DNA of 64,000 nt, taken from assembly GCA_964588695.1 (NCBI GenBank), contig CAZPQK010000003.1, positions 296,888-360,887 on the forward strand. Direction: 5' to 3'. This document shows, piece by piece, positions 33,290 through 41,877 of this stretch. A program made the translations under genes and the position numbers. Position 1 is the first letter of the stretch, and each line of letters starts with the position of its first letter. Source of the stretch: CAZPQK01 sp964588695 (GTDB taxonomy: Bacteria > Krumholzibacteriota > Krumholzibacteriia > WVZY01 > JAKEHA01). A model generated the notes under the pieces. The model searched no databases. It was given only the letters and a program-made list of their open reading frames with translations, and was not told the DNA's origin.

Positions 33290-34716
33290 CGAAGCGATTA
33301 CTGGTAACGGGATTACTCGGCCTGGCACTTGCCACTACGGGCGCAGTCACTGCTTCGGCTCAGGACGCCCGCACTGCGGTCCAAAAGGCCGAGGCCGCTG
33401 AACGCGCTGCCCGCGAACGCGCGGCGCGCATAGAGCAGGAAATACTTAGCGACAAGGCCAGGCTAACCGCCGAAGTCGAACGTCTGGAAAAAGAGCAGGC
33501 CGACTTGCAGACCGCTTTGGCTAATCTTGAGCGCACGCTGATAAACGACGGCAAGCGCCTGGATCGCCTGACCGCTCGTTGGGAAGCATTGGACATCGCG
33601 GCCAAGGAAGTTTCGGGCAACGTGTTGGTTGCAGCCCGCGACATGAAAGAGTTGCTGGAAGCCTCGCCGCTTACCGCGATTGCTCCCGAACGGTTGGAAG
33701 CGATCGCGCCGGTGCTGGACAAGAATCATTTTCCGGGCATCGATGACATCGGGGTGATGGCCGACGTCTACTTTGACGAGATGAAACGCTCCGGTCAGGT
33801 GAGTTTCGTCGAGAGCCCGTATGTCGGCCGTGACGGTGAGACTCGCACCGCGAAAGTGCTCACCCTGGGAAAATTCACAACGGTTTACCGCGAAGGCGAC
33901 GAAGTAGGCTTTCTGCGCTATGCGCCAGAAACGCAGGAGTTCTACGCGTTGTCAACACTTCCGCCGGCAAAGATGGCGCGCAAGCTGCGCGACTACACTG
34001 CTGGTCAGACGGACGCGGTGCCGATGGACATCTCCGGCGGGACTGCGTTGCGCACGATCACCCACGAAGCCAGCTTTTTGGATCAAGTCAAAGCGGGTGG
34101 GGTATTGGTGTGGCCGATCGGGATTATCGCGGTGCTAGTGGTGCTGATTTCAATCTACAAGTTTCTGTTCCTTAACCGTGTGCACGGCAACACCGACCGG
34201 GTCATGGGGCGGGTTAACGAACTTGCCGCGCGCGGTGATTGGGAAGCGGTCGAGTCGTTCATGAATGAGTTCAAGAACAAGGATTGGCCGGTAGTGAATG
34301 TGATTAAGGAAGGCCTCGCCGGTCGTCACGAGAACCGCGCGACGTTAGAAAGCATGCTGCAAGAATCCATTCTACGCGAACTTCCTCGATTGGAACGCGG
34401 ACTGTCGACCCTGGCGGTGTTTGGTGCGGTTGCGCCGCTCATCGGACTCCTTGGGACCGTCACCGGTATGATCGATACTTTCCGCGTGATTACTTTGTTT
34501 GGAACCGGCGATCCTAAGCTGATGTCGGGCGGTATTTCCGAAGCTCTGGTAACCACGATGCTGGGCCTGATGGTCGCGATTCCAACCATGCTGCTGCACA
34601 CCTTTCTTTCCCGGCGCACCAACTCCATCGTTGGCGACATGGAAGAAAAAGCAGTTACGCTAAGCAATATCATCCACAAGGAAAGTAAGCATGGATCTGT
34701 TGCCGCGGCTGGTTAG
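33286..34716 (+). CDS. TtpC-like MotA/TolQ/ExbB protein with periplasmic coiled-coil domain
   Basis: A 476-residue protein. A cleaved or anchoring signal segment (1-25) precedes a coiled coil rich in Ala/Glu/Arg (26-105), a periplasmic beta domain (130-260), a first membrane helix (VLVWPIGIIAVLVVLISIYKFLFL), and the ExbB/TolQ proton-channel core (LSTLAVFGAVAPLIGLLGTVTGMIDTF...ISEALVTTMLGLMVAIPTMLLHTFL). In Vibrio TonB2 systems the matching protein, TtpC, is needed in addition to ExbB/ExbD for TonB function. It overlaps its neighbours on both sides (4 and 26 bp). Confidence 0.92.
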   Translation: MTKRLLVTGLLGLALATTGAVTASAQDARTAVQKAEAAERAARERAARIEQEILSDKARLTAEVERLEKEQADLQTALANLERTLINDGKRLDRLTARWEALDIAAKEVSGNVLVAARDMKELLEASPLTAIAPERLEAIAPVLDKNHFPGIDDIGVMADVYFDEMKRSGQVSFVESPYVGRDGETRTAKVLTLGKFTTVYREGDEVGFLRYAPETQEFYALSTLPPAKMARKLRDYTAGQTDAVPMDISGGTALRTITHEASFLDQVKAGGVLVWPIGIIAVLVVLISIYKFLFLNRVHGNTDRVMGRVNELAARGDWEAVESFMNEFKNKDWPVVNVIKEGLAGRHENRATLESMLQESILRELPRLERGLSTLAVFGAVAPLIGLLGTVTGMIDTFRVITLFGTGDPKLMSGGISEALVTTMLGLMVAIPTMLLHTFLSRRTNSIVGDMEEKAVTLSNIIHKESKHGSVAAAG

Positions 34717-35323
34717 CTACGTCCAGCAGGGCGGCTGGGTGATGATTCCGCTGGGTGGAGTGTCGCTGGTGCTGTGGTTTCTGATTGGCGAGCGCCTGCT
34801 GGCGTTCCGCGAGCTGGAGAGAGACGACGTTGGAATAATGGCGTGCGTTTCTGCGCTTGCGATTCGTCGGGACGATTGGTCGGGTTTGCTTCCACAACCG
34901 GGCGGCGGCAAACGAATTGGTAGCAAGTCAGCGCTGCGCAGTCGTTTCATGAACATGTTTTTGGGTCAACGCACCGGCAACCCGAGTCTTGATCGCAACA
35001 TTCTGCACGAATGCAACTTGAAGATTCGACCCGAATTGAATCGCAACATCGCTGCGATCGCCGTGCTGTCGGCAGTTGCACCTTTGCTGGGGCTTCTGGG
35101 GACTGTGATCGGGATGATCGATACCTTCGAAGTGATCGCGTTGTTTGGAACAGGTAACGCCAAGGCACTGGCTGGAGGGATTTCGGTGGCGTTGGTAACG
35201 ACGCAGTCCGGACTACTGGTCGCCATTCCAGGAATGTTGCTGAGCGCTTTTCTGGCGCGGCGCGCGATGCGCCTGCGGCAGAACCTTGATCAAGTCACCT
35301 TGGTTTTGACCAACAACCTCTAA
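34691..35323 (+). CDS. exbB: ExbB/TolQ-type proton channel subunit
   Basis: A 210-residue inner-membrane protein with an N-terminal helix (GGWVMIPLGGVSLVLWFLIGERLLAF) and the ExbB core (AVLSAVAPLLGLLGTVIGMIDTFEVIALFGTGNAKALAGGISVALVTTQSGLLVAIPGMLL) containing the conserved channel-lining Thr and Glu/Asp region. It assembles as a pentamer around ExbD to turn the proton gradient into TonB motion. Second ExbB-like gene of the operon; the start lies 26 bp inside the TtpC-like gene. Confidence 0.93.
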   Translation: MDLLPRLVSYVQQGGWVMIPLGGVSLVLWFLIGERLLAFRELERDDVGIMACVSALAIRRDDWSGLLPQPGGGKRIGSKSALRSRFMNMFLGQRTGNPSLDRNILHECNLKIRPELNRNIAAIAVLSAVAPLLGLLGTVIGMIDTFEVIALFGTGNAKALAGGISVALVTTQSGLLVAIPGMLLSAFLARRAMRLRQNLDQVTLVLTNNL

Positions 35324-35338
35324 GTCTTTGGAGTAACT

Positions 35339-35761
35339 ATGATCAACGTTCGAGGATCTCTGCGCGGTGGCGACGACAAAGTCGCTATTGATATGGGTCC
35401 CTTGATCGACATGGTGTTTTTGCTGTTGATCTTCTTCGTGGTGACCACGTCGTTCGTGAAAGAGTCCGGTATCGAGGTCTCCAAGACGACGGCGAACACG
35501 GCCGAAGTAAAAGAAAATGCCAGCGTAATGATTGGCGTAAATACTGTCGGCGAAGTCTACATGGAAGGCAAGAAGGTTGACGTTCGCTCCGTTCGTGGAC
35601 TTGTAGAGCGTGCGTTGGCCGAGGATCCGGAAAGCGGGATCGTCATTGTAGCCGACAAAGCCAGCCAGACGGGAACGGTGATTCAGGTGATGGATCAGTG
35701 CCGTGCTGCAGGTGCGCCGTCGGTGAGCATCGCGGCGAAAAAACCGGGGGACGAAACTTAA
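35339..35761 (+). CDS. exbD: ExbD/TolR biopolymer transport protein
   Basis: A 140-residue single-pass inner-membrane protein. The helix IDMGPLIDMVFLLLIFFVVTTSF carries the essential Asp (LIDMVFLLLIFF) that moves protons within the ExbB pentamer; the periplasmic domain follows (VMIGVNTVGEVYMEGKKVDVRSVRGLV...VADKASQTGTVIQVMDQCRAAG). TTTGGAGTAACT precedes the ATG. Length and layout are normal for the family. Confidence 0.94.
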   Translation: MINVRGSLRGGDDKVAIDMGPLIDMVFLLLIFFVVTTSFVKESGIEVSKTTANTAEVKENASVMIGVNTVGEVYMEGKKVDVRSVRGLVERALAEDPESGIVIVADKASQTGTVIQVMDQCRAAGAPSVSIAAKKPGDET

Positions 35762-35770
35762 AGGAGCGCC

Positions 35771-36394
35771 ATGAAGAACCGCCTCTTTATGTCGATCGTC
35801 ATTGCCATTGTCGCCAACGCCCTCATGCTGGGATCGGCGGCGCTGTTGACGCGTGCGCGAAGCCTCCCGGAAAAGGCCGAGGAAATCACCAACGTCGACC
35901 TTACCGAGTACGACGCCGACGAAGATCCCGAAGAGGAAACCGAAGCGCCGCCTCCTCCTCCGCAGGAAGAGCCGCCGCCTCAGGACTTTCAGCCCGATTT
36001 GTTTCAGCCCGATTTGTCTTCGCTGTCTGATGGCCCATCGGTTGGTGGCGTTGCCATTAACGTCGGCAAAGCGGGCGGACTGGACAAAGACTCGTTTGTT
36101 TTTGAATCGTTCGAGCTCGACCAGGCGCCAAAGCCGCGGTCGAAGTCGCAACCGGTCTATCCCAAGAGAGCGCTGCAGCAAGGCATCGAAGGTGCCGTTC
36201 AGATTCGACTTCTGGTCAGGGACGACGGAACTGTTGGCGACATTCAGATTCTCGACGCCGATCCCGCTGGGATGGGTTTTGAAGAGGCCGTCGACAAGGG
36301 TGTACGCAAGTGGAAATTCGAACCGGGTAAGATCGATGGTCGCGGGGTGACCGCGTGGGTCGTTACCACGGTTCGGTTCCGACTGGATGGATAA
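35771..36394 (+). CDS. tonB: TonB energy transducer
   Basis: A 207-residue protein with an N-terminal signal anchor (MSIVIAIVANALMLGSAALL), an acidic and proline-rich spacer (EETEAPPPPPQEEPPPQ) that would span the periplasm, and a C-terminal TonB domain (QPVYPKRALQQGIEGAVQIRLLVRDDGTVGDIQILDADPAGMGFEEAVDKGVRKWKFEPG). The spacer is shorter than in E. coli TonB, as in TonB2 proteins. AAAGGAGCG precedes the ATG. Confidence 0.95.
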   Translation: MKNRLFMSIVIAIVANALMLGSAALLTRARSLPEKAEEITNVDLTEYDADEDPEEETEAPPPPPQEEPPPQDFQPDLFQPDLSSLSDGPSVGGVAINVGKAGGLDKDSFVFESFELDQAPKPRSKSQPVYPKRALQQGIEGAVQIRLLVRDDGTVGDIQILDADPAGMGFEEAVDKGVRKWKFEPGKIDGRGVTAWVVTTVRFRLDG

Positions 36395-36398
36395 CACT

Positions 36399-37763
36399 AT
36401 GAAACAATCTTTTATCTGTTCGCTGGTAGTCTTGATTGTTGCCTTGGGCGTGCAGGTGTTGATGGCTCAACCGGTCGCTGCGCAGGGCTCCGTAATCGAA
36501 GTAGCGCCCATAGATCGCATCGCCGATGTTCCGCGCCGCGGCCGCCTGGCGTTGTTGGAATCCAACGAGGCTCGCGACGTCGGCAACTACGAAAAGTCGG
36601 CTAAGATTCTTGGCGACCTGCTAAGAAATCATCCCAACGAAGATCATTTCTTGATTCGTTTTCACTATGGAAACGACCTGCGCGAATTGGATCGCCAGGC
36701 TGACGCGGTGGTGCAATACCAACGCGCTGTCAAACTGGAACCGCGTCACTACTACAGCTGGGTTTCTTTGGGGCAGGCGGCGTACGAAGTCGAGGAGTAC
36801 GAACTTGCGGGTGACGCGCTAAAGAACGGTTTCGATATCGCCGACACGAAAACGGCGGATCTACTTTACTTCTCCGCCGTGAGCTACTTGCAAGGTGGAA
36901 ACTCGGTCGAAGGAGACAGCGCGCTAGTCGCTCCCAAAAAACGAGAACTGTTTACCCGCGCCTCTGAGTTGTTCGAGATGCTTATCGACGGTTATCCGGA
37001 ACAGCAAAACATGGACTGGTATCGCGCACTGATCGCATCGTACCTGGAGTTAGAGGACAAAGACGCCGGAGTGGACGCGGTTGAGCGCTGCGTGCAGGCG
37101 TTTCCCGAGGATCCTGGCGCCTGGGAGCTGGCATTTCAGAACGCGGTCGGTTCGTCGGACTATCGCGAAGCCGCTGTTATGTTAACGGTCAAGGGTTACC
37201 TGGCACCGCTTTCCCGTAGTGAGAAAATTACCCTGGGCGATTTGTATCGCTACATCGAGACACCCGCCGCGGCGTTTCGGTACTACGAAGAGGCGTTGGC
37301 CGACAGCGTTGTCGAGAAAGATCTAGAAAGCCTGGCTTCGGCGTACCTGGGCGCATTCGAAACCGACAAAGCGCTGAAAACGTTGAGCACCGCCGTGCGC
37401 CGCAATCCCACGTACCGGTTATGGTCGCTGATGGGGGACGTGTATTTTCGAACCGAACGGTACGACAAGGCGTATGAAGCTTACGCCAGCGCTGCGCAAA
37501 TAGAAGACAAGGAAAACGACGGTCGTCCGCATCTGATGATGGGATTTTGCAAACTGGAGCTTAAGGATCGCCACGGTGCAATAAACGAGTTCAACCGCGC
37601 AACATCCAGCGAAAAACATGGGCAAAAGGCCAACGACTTGATCAAACAGATCGAGCAACTTATCGCCAACGATGTTGCTAGCACCAGCGACGAAGAAAAA
37701 CCCGAGCCGCTAACACAGTCCAGCTCTTCAGTAACTACCGCGGGCGCACCCGGCGGTCGTTAG
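36399..37763 (+). CDS. TPR protein of the TonB2-type operon
   Basis: A 454-residue exported protein with a signal peptide (SFICSLVVLIVALGVQVLMAQPVAAQ) and about eight tetratricopeptide repeats (for example NYEKSAKILGDLLRNHPNEDHFLIRFHYGNDL, DAVVQYQRAVKLEPRHYYSWVSLGQAAYEVEEYELAGDALKNG). TPR-containing periplasmic proteins close many DUF3450-TtpC-ExbB-ExbD-TonB operons. I chose the ATG at 36399, with GGATGGA upstream; an in-frame ATG at 36387 overlaps the tonB stop. A terminator follows. Confidence 0.9.
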   Translation: MKQSFICSLVVLIVALGVQVLMAQPVAAQGSVIEVAPIDRIADVPRRGRLALLESNEARDVGNYEKSAKILGDLLRNHPNEDHFLIRFHYGNDLRELDRQADAVVQYQRAVKLEPRHYYSWVSLGQAAYEVEEYELAGDALKNGFDIADTKTADLLYFSAVSYLQGGNSVEGDSALVAPKKRELFTRASELFEMLIDGYPEQQNMDWYRALIASYLELEDKDAGVDAVERCVQAFPEDPGAWELAFQNAVGSSDYREAAVMLTVKGYLAPLSRSEKITLGDLYRYIETPAAAFRYYEEALADSVVEKDLESLASAYLGAFETDKALKTLSTAVRRNPTYRLWSLMGDVYFRTERYDKAYEAYASAAQIEDKENDGRPHLMMGFCKLELKDRHGAINEFNRATSSEKHGQKANDLIKQIEQLIANDVASTSDEEKPEPLTQSSSSVTTAGAPGGR

Positions 37764-37799
37764 CCGGCTTAGCGAATCACTCGCCCTGTGGTATAGTGC

Positions 37800-37828
37800 A
37801 AGGCGCCGCTACTGTAGCGGCGCCTTTT
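37800..37828 (+). terminator. Terminator of the TonB operon
   Basis: AAGGCGCCGC and GCGGCGCCTT (part of a longer near-perfect palindrome) form a stem of at least 10 bp, followed by TTTACTTT. It lies 30 bp before the MATE gene start. Confidence 0.85.
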
Positions 37829-37857
37829 ACTTTCCCCGTACTCGAAAGTTTTTCCGC

Positions 37858-39240
37858 TTGGCCACACGCAACGATCTGCTTAGCGGGCCAGTTGGTCCCA
37901 CTATTCTCGGCATGGCCGGTCCGATGGTTCTTGGGCTGGTTGCGGTCATGATGTTCAATCTGGTCGACACCATGTTTGTCGGTCGGTTGGGCGCGCGACC
38001 CCTGGCGGCAATGAGTTTTACGTTCCCGGTAGTGTTTTTTGTGATGAGCATCGCCATGGGAATGGGGGTGGGAGTGCTTGCGGTAGTCTCGCGTGTCATC
38101 GGCGAAGGGGATCGCAACCGCGTTAAACGAATCACTACCGACGGATTGATTCTGGCGAACGTGATGGTAGTAGCCGTCGCGCTTTTGGGCGTGCTCACTA
38201 TCGATCCGCTGTTTCGTGCGTTGGGAGCCGAGGCCGACACGCTGCCGCTGATTCGCGACTACATGCAAATCTGGTACGTCGCGATTGGCTTTCTGGTCAT
38301 TCCGATGGTGGGGAACAGTGCCATCCGCGCGACGGGTGACACTAAAACGCCAAGCCTGGTGATGGTGATCGCGGGACTAATGAACGTCATTTTTGACCCT
38401 TTGCTCATTTTTGGAATCGGCCCGTTCCCGAGGCTCGAACTACAGGGCGCGGCAATTTCAACTGCGGTGTCGTGGACGGTAACCTTTACCGCGGCACTGT
38501 GGATTTTAGGCCGCCGTGAGCGCATGCTTTCGTTCGTTCGTCCCAGCACCGCGCAGGTGATGCAGTCGTGGCGCGAGATCCTGCACATTGGGTTGCCGGC
38601 GATCGGAATGTACGTACTGGTTCCCATTTCCGGCGGCATTTTTACGCGCATGGCTGCAGGGTTCGGTCATGAGGCGGTAGCTGCTTTTGGCGTGGGGCAA
38701 CGTGTCGAGGCTGTGACCATGATTGGTGTGGCGGCGGTGTACACCGCGCTATCGCCCTTCGTTGGGCAAAACTACGGTGCGCGCAATTGCGACCGAATTC
38801 GTCACGGTTTTGCGTATTCGATCCGCACGGCGCTTATCTACGGTGCGGTGGCGGCGGGCGTGTTGGCACTCGCGGCCCCTTTCGTAGCCGCTATCTTCAG
38901 CGAAGACGAGTTGGTTAGGCATTTTTCGGTTCGTTACTTTTGGTTGGTGCCGCTGAGTTACGCTTTGCGCGGAGTGGTTCAACTTTCGGCGGGGCTGTTT
39001 ACTGGACTCAACCAGCCCGGCAAAGCCATCTTCGTCATGTTGTTACGAATGATTATCTTTGCGGTGCCCGCGGGTTGGATAGGTGCGCGCGTGGCCGGAG
39101 TCGGGGGCGTTTATTTTGGTGTTGCGGCGGGCAATCTGCTAGCTGGCGTCGTGAGTTTAGTGATGGCGCGCAGATACATGGGGCAGGTGGAAACCGAACT
39201 GGGCGAGGCACCGCCCGAAGCGGCCTCCTCGCCCAGTTAG
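37858..39240 (+). CDS. MATE family multidrug/metabolite exporter
   Basis: A 460-residue inner-membrane protein with twelve predicted helices in two repeats and MATE hallmarks: SGPVGPTILGMAGPMVLGLVAVMMFNLVDTMFVGRLG at the N-terminus, VGNSAIRATGDTKTPSLVMVI, and the second-half GVGQRVEAVTMIGVAAVYTALSPFVGQNYGA. Export is driven by Na+ or H+; the substrate is unknown. The start is TTG with no strong ribosome-binding site, so an internal start is possible. A 12-bp inverted repeat spans the final codons and stop. Confidence 0.92.
   Translation: MATRNDLLSGPVGPTILGMAGPMVLGLVAVMMFNLVDTMFVGRLGARPLAAMSFTFPVVFFVMSIAMGMGVGVLAVVSRVIGEGDRNRVKRITTDGLILANVMVVAVALLGVLTIDPLFRALGAEADTLPLIRDYMQIWYVAIGFLVIPMVGNSAIRATGDTKTPSLVMVIAGLMNVIFDPLLIFGIGPFPRLELQGAAISTAVSWTVTFTAALWILGRRERMLSFVRPSTAQVMQSWREILHIGLPAIGMYVLVPISGGIFTRMAAGFGHEAVAAFGVGQRVEAVTMIGVAAVYTALSPFVGQNYGARNCDRIRHGFAYSIRTALIYGAVAAGVLALAAPFVAAIFSEDELVRHFSVRYFWLVPLSYALRGVVQLSAGLFTGLNQPGKAIFVMLLRMIIFAVPAGWIGARVAGVGGVYFGVAAGNLLAGVVSLVMARRYMGQVETELGEAPPEAASSPS
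39197..39238. terminator. Inverted repeat over the MATE gene 3' end
   Basis: AACTGGGCGAGG and CCTCGCCCAGTT form a perfect 12-bp stem with an 18-nt loop. The right arm ends on the first base of the stop codon. No clear T-tract follows; it lies between convergent genes and may stop transcription in both directions. Confidence 0.45.
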
Positions 39241-39254
39241 ACAGCATAAAGCAG

Positions 39255-40511
39255 TTACTGTGTCTTCATTCCGGTGACGATGCCACCCAGATCGTAGGTA
39301 ATAACTGCCATCGGTTCGGGGTCGATGTCACTTTCTTCGTAATCGTCGCCGCCGCCGCCGCGCAGCGCCAGCCGCGCAGACTGCAAACCGGTCACCACAA
39401 AAAGGCGATCGCCGACAAAGTAGAAGCCGTCTTGCGCGATGTCGCCTTGCCCGCTCAATGTAACCTGTTCGACGAAATGGCCGGCCTTGTTGAACACGTC
39501 AAACGTTCCAATCTTTCCGGACGGCGCGTCGAGGCCGCCGCGGCTCGACAGCACCCAGACATCACCGTTTGCCCGGGGATAGATTTCCTGGACAGTGCGA
39601 TCGGTTTTGCTGATCTCGACCTTTGCGTCTCGTGCCCAACGACCGCGCGGCGTCATGCGTACACGCATCTTCTCGACTTCCTTCGCATTCCGTTCACGCG
39701 GCGTGAACTCGCGCCGAATTACTCGGTCAAACTTGCCGTCGGCGTGCCACACCTGAATTGCGTAGTCGTCAAACGAACGACACGCAAAAACGCGCCCGTC
39801 ACCCGAAGCGTTCCACACCATTCCCCAGGTGCCGTTGTTTCGTTCGTCGATCACCAGATTCGCGCGCGACCGCTTTTGTGTGTCGGTCATGTACCGGGCA
39901 GTCTCTTTGCCCGACGCGTCGATCCGAATCAGGGCAGCATTAATTTCAAAGCTGTCCTCTTTGCGGGAAAACTGCTGGCTTAGCAATACCAGATTCTCAC
40001 CGGCCAGGCGGCCACCGCGAAAGAACGCCGTGCTGCCATCTTCGTTCTCCGGCACGGGATGGATTCCCGCAGGATCGCCTTCTTTGGTAAGCATGATGAT
40101 TCTGCCCGGCCGCGTTTGTAAAATACCGACGTTGCCATCAGGCAGCATGAACACGGTTTCAGGTCGACGAAACTCGCCAGGACCTTCTCCTTCGCGACCA
40201 ATGCGACGCAGGAAGTGCCCGTCTTTGGTAAAAACGGCCACTTCGTTAAGCTGTACGTCCAACAGATACACATTGCCTTCCTGGTCAACGGTCACTTCGC
40301 CGATCACACCAAAGAATTCGTCGTCATCGTCGGTGTCGCCACCAATCCGCCACAATTCTTCGGGCGCTTTTGTCGTCGGTGTGTTGGCCGGCTTGGCCGG
40401 GTTCAACACGTTGAGCTTGCCGTCGCGGGTTTCCTCACGGCCGGCCCAATCGGCCGCGTCGGCAGACCCGGCGAGCAACGCCAGTGTCAGGAACAGAGAA
40501 AGTACGCGCAT
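39255..40511 (-). CDS. Exported six-bladed beta-propeller protein (paralogue 2)
   Basis: A 418-residue exported protein (signal ~1-19) of the 6-bladed beta-propeller/NHL class: GEVTVDQEGNVYLLDVQLNEVAVFTKDGHFLRRIGREGEGPGEFRRPETVFMLPDGNVGILQ. It contains the NHL-like IGREGEGPGEFRRP and a closing blade near the C-terminus. It is a clear paralogue of the next gene upstream (same layout, APxx...LWRIGGDTDDDDEFF versus TWKVGGETDNDDEFF). Such proteins often act in sensing or scaffolding in FCB bacteria; the role is unknown. Confidence 0.88.
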   Translation of the reverse strand: MRVLSLFLTLALLAGSADAADWAGREETRDGKLNVLNPAKPANTPTTKAPEELWRIGGDTDDDDEFFGVIGEVTVDQEGNVYLLDVQLNEVAVFTKDGHFLRRIGREGEGPGEFRRPETVFMLPDGNVGILQTRPGRIIMLTKEGDPAGIHPVPENEDGSTAFFRGGRLAGENLVLLSQQFSRKEDSFEINAALIRIDASGKETARYMTDTQKRSRANLVIDERNNGTWGMVWNASGDGRVFACRSFDDYAIQVWHADGKFDRVIRREFTPRERNAKEVEKMRVRMTPRGRWARDAKVEISKTDRTVQEIYPRANGDVWVLSSRGGLDAPSGKIGTFDVFNKAGHFVEQVTLSGQGDIAQDGFYFVGDRLFVVTGLQSARLALRGGGGDDYEESDIDPEPMAVITYDLGGIVTGMKTQ

Positions 40512-40536
40512 ATCTGATGTCTCTTTCAGCTATGAG

Positions 40537-41775
40537 TTAGTTCCATTGCGGTGTTTGCAACGGGTAGCACAACACCGAAACGGGGTCGGCGTCGCCCATG
40601 TCGTCACTATCACCGCCACCGCCGCCGCCAGGTCCCGGGCCGCCAATGGAAATCATTACATCGCCACGGTCGGCGATAACAAACATACGGTCCCCGATAA
40701 ATTGAACGCCATCGGTTTCCAGCGAATGGCCACATTTTAGCACGACCTGGCCGACGAACCGCCCCTCGGGATCAAATACGTCGAATCTTCCAAAGGTACC
40801 TTCGGCGGCACCGTCATCGCTGGCCAGGACCCAAACCGAACCATCGGCTTGGGGGTGGATGTCGTTGATCGCCGGCAGGTACGGATCCACCTTCGGCCGC
40901 TGGTCGGGTGGGAATTCCTGGTATTGCTCGGTCAACTCAGCCATCTCTTTCTTGCCGCGTTTGGGGCGGTCGTACTCGCGATGAATGACATGAAGCAGGT
41001 TCCCTGTGGGGTCAAACACCTTAATTTGATACTCGTCGCGCTGGTCATTAATGTACACGCGGCCGCTCGTCTCGCCCACCGCCCACACCGGCTCGACCGA
41101 ACTGTCCATCATTATGACGCCGCCACGGATCTCCTGCTTGCGTTCAATATACTGAGCGACCTGCTGCCCGGATTTGTCCACGCCGACCAGGGCCTTGTTC
41201 AGGCTCATGCCGCCGTCGTTGCGTAGCATTTGATGAACCGATAGCACCAGGCCTTCGGGTGTGTGGGCGCCGCCGACGACAAAGCCATGGCTACCGTCCT
41301 TTTCGGGCAGCGGAAAGTCGCCCGCGGGAATGCCGTCCGGGGTCAGCATAACGACTCGCGCGGGGGCTGGCTGTAGCACTCCTACGTTTCCGTCGGGAAG
41401 CTTAAACAGGGCCAGAGGGTTGCGAAACTCGCCGGGACCTTCGCCGTCACGGCCAATCCGTCGAACGAACTCGCCTTGCATGGTGAACACCACGACCTCG
41501 TGCATCTGTTGATCCAGCAGGTAAACGTTGTTGTCGTCGCCCACGACGATGTCGATAATCATGGCGAAAAATTCATCGTCGTTGTCGGTTTCGCCGCCAA
41601 CCTTCCAGGTAGGACGGGGCGAGATTTCGGTCGCTGCACTTGCGGGCGCCGCGCCGTTCATCACGTGCGGGACGCCGTCAATGGTCTTGGTGGAGCCTTT
41701 CCAATCGGCGGCGTCGGCTACTCCTACGCTCACGCCAATCAATGCCAGGCCTGCAATTATCGCTCGTGGGGTCAT
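40537..41775 (-). CDS. Exported six-bladed beta-propeller protein (paralogue 1)
   Basis: A 412-residue exported protein (signal 1-22) with the same order of blades as its downstream neighbour: IVVGDDNNVYLLDQQMHEVVVFTMQGEFVRRIGRDGEGPGEFRNPLALFKLPDGNVGVLQ. It ends in a Gly-rich GPGPGGGGGGDSDDMGD loop. CTGGAGGAG precedes the ATG, and the gap to the second copy is only 25 bp, so the two are co-transcribed tandem duplicates. Confidence 0.88.
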   Translation of the reverse strand: MTPRAIIAGLALIGVSVGVADAADWKGSTKTIDGVPHVMNGAAPASAATEISPRPTWKVGGETDNDDEFFAMIIDIVVGDDNNVYLLDQQMHEVVVFTMQGEFVRRIGRDGEGPGEFRNPLALFKLPDGNVGVLQPAPARVVMLTPDGIPAGDFPLPEKDGSHGFVVGGAHTPEGLVLSVHQMLRNDGGMSLNKALVGVDKSGQQVAQYIERKQEIRGGVIMMDSSVEPVWAVGETSGRVYINDQRDEYQIKVFDPTGNLLHVIHREYDRPKRGKKEMAELTEQYQEFPPDQRPKVDPYLPAINDIHPQADGSVWVLASDDGAAEGTFGRFDVFDPEGRFVGQVVLKCGHSLETDGVQFIGDRMFVIADRGDVMISIGGPGPGGGGGGDSDDMGDADPVSVLCYPLQTPQWN

Positions 41776-41877
41776 AACTCCTCCAGGGGTCGGTGCCTTT
41801 TTATTGGCACACCGCAGTGTTACAATGGCGGTCTAGTTAGTCCTTAAACGTCAGCTCGACTGGGAAGTTTCCGGTCC

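Noticed and set aside
35213..36397. A 394-codon open frame antisense to exbD and tonB
   Set aside because: The plus-strand genes are certain family members, and the antisense product is a low-complexity Arg/His-rich string without known domains; its openness follows from codon bias.
37788..37797. TGTGGTATAGTG as a promoter for the MATE gene
   Set aside because: It fits an extended -10 loosely, but the strong TonB-operon terminator begins three bases later and would stop the transcript.
38940..39983. A 347-codon plus-strand frame crossing the end of the MATE gene and the propeller gene
   Set aside because: It overlaps two confident genes on either strand and crosses the hairpin between them.
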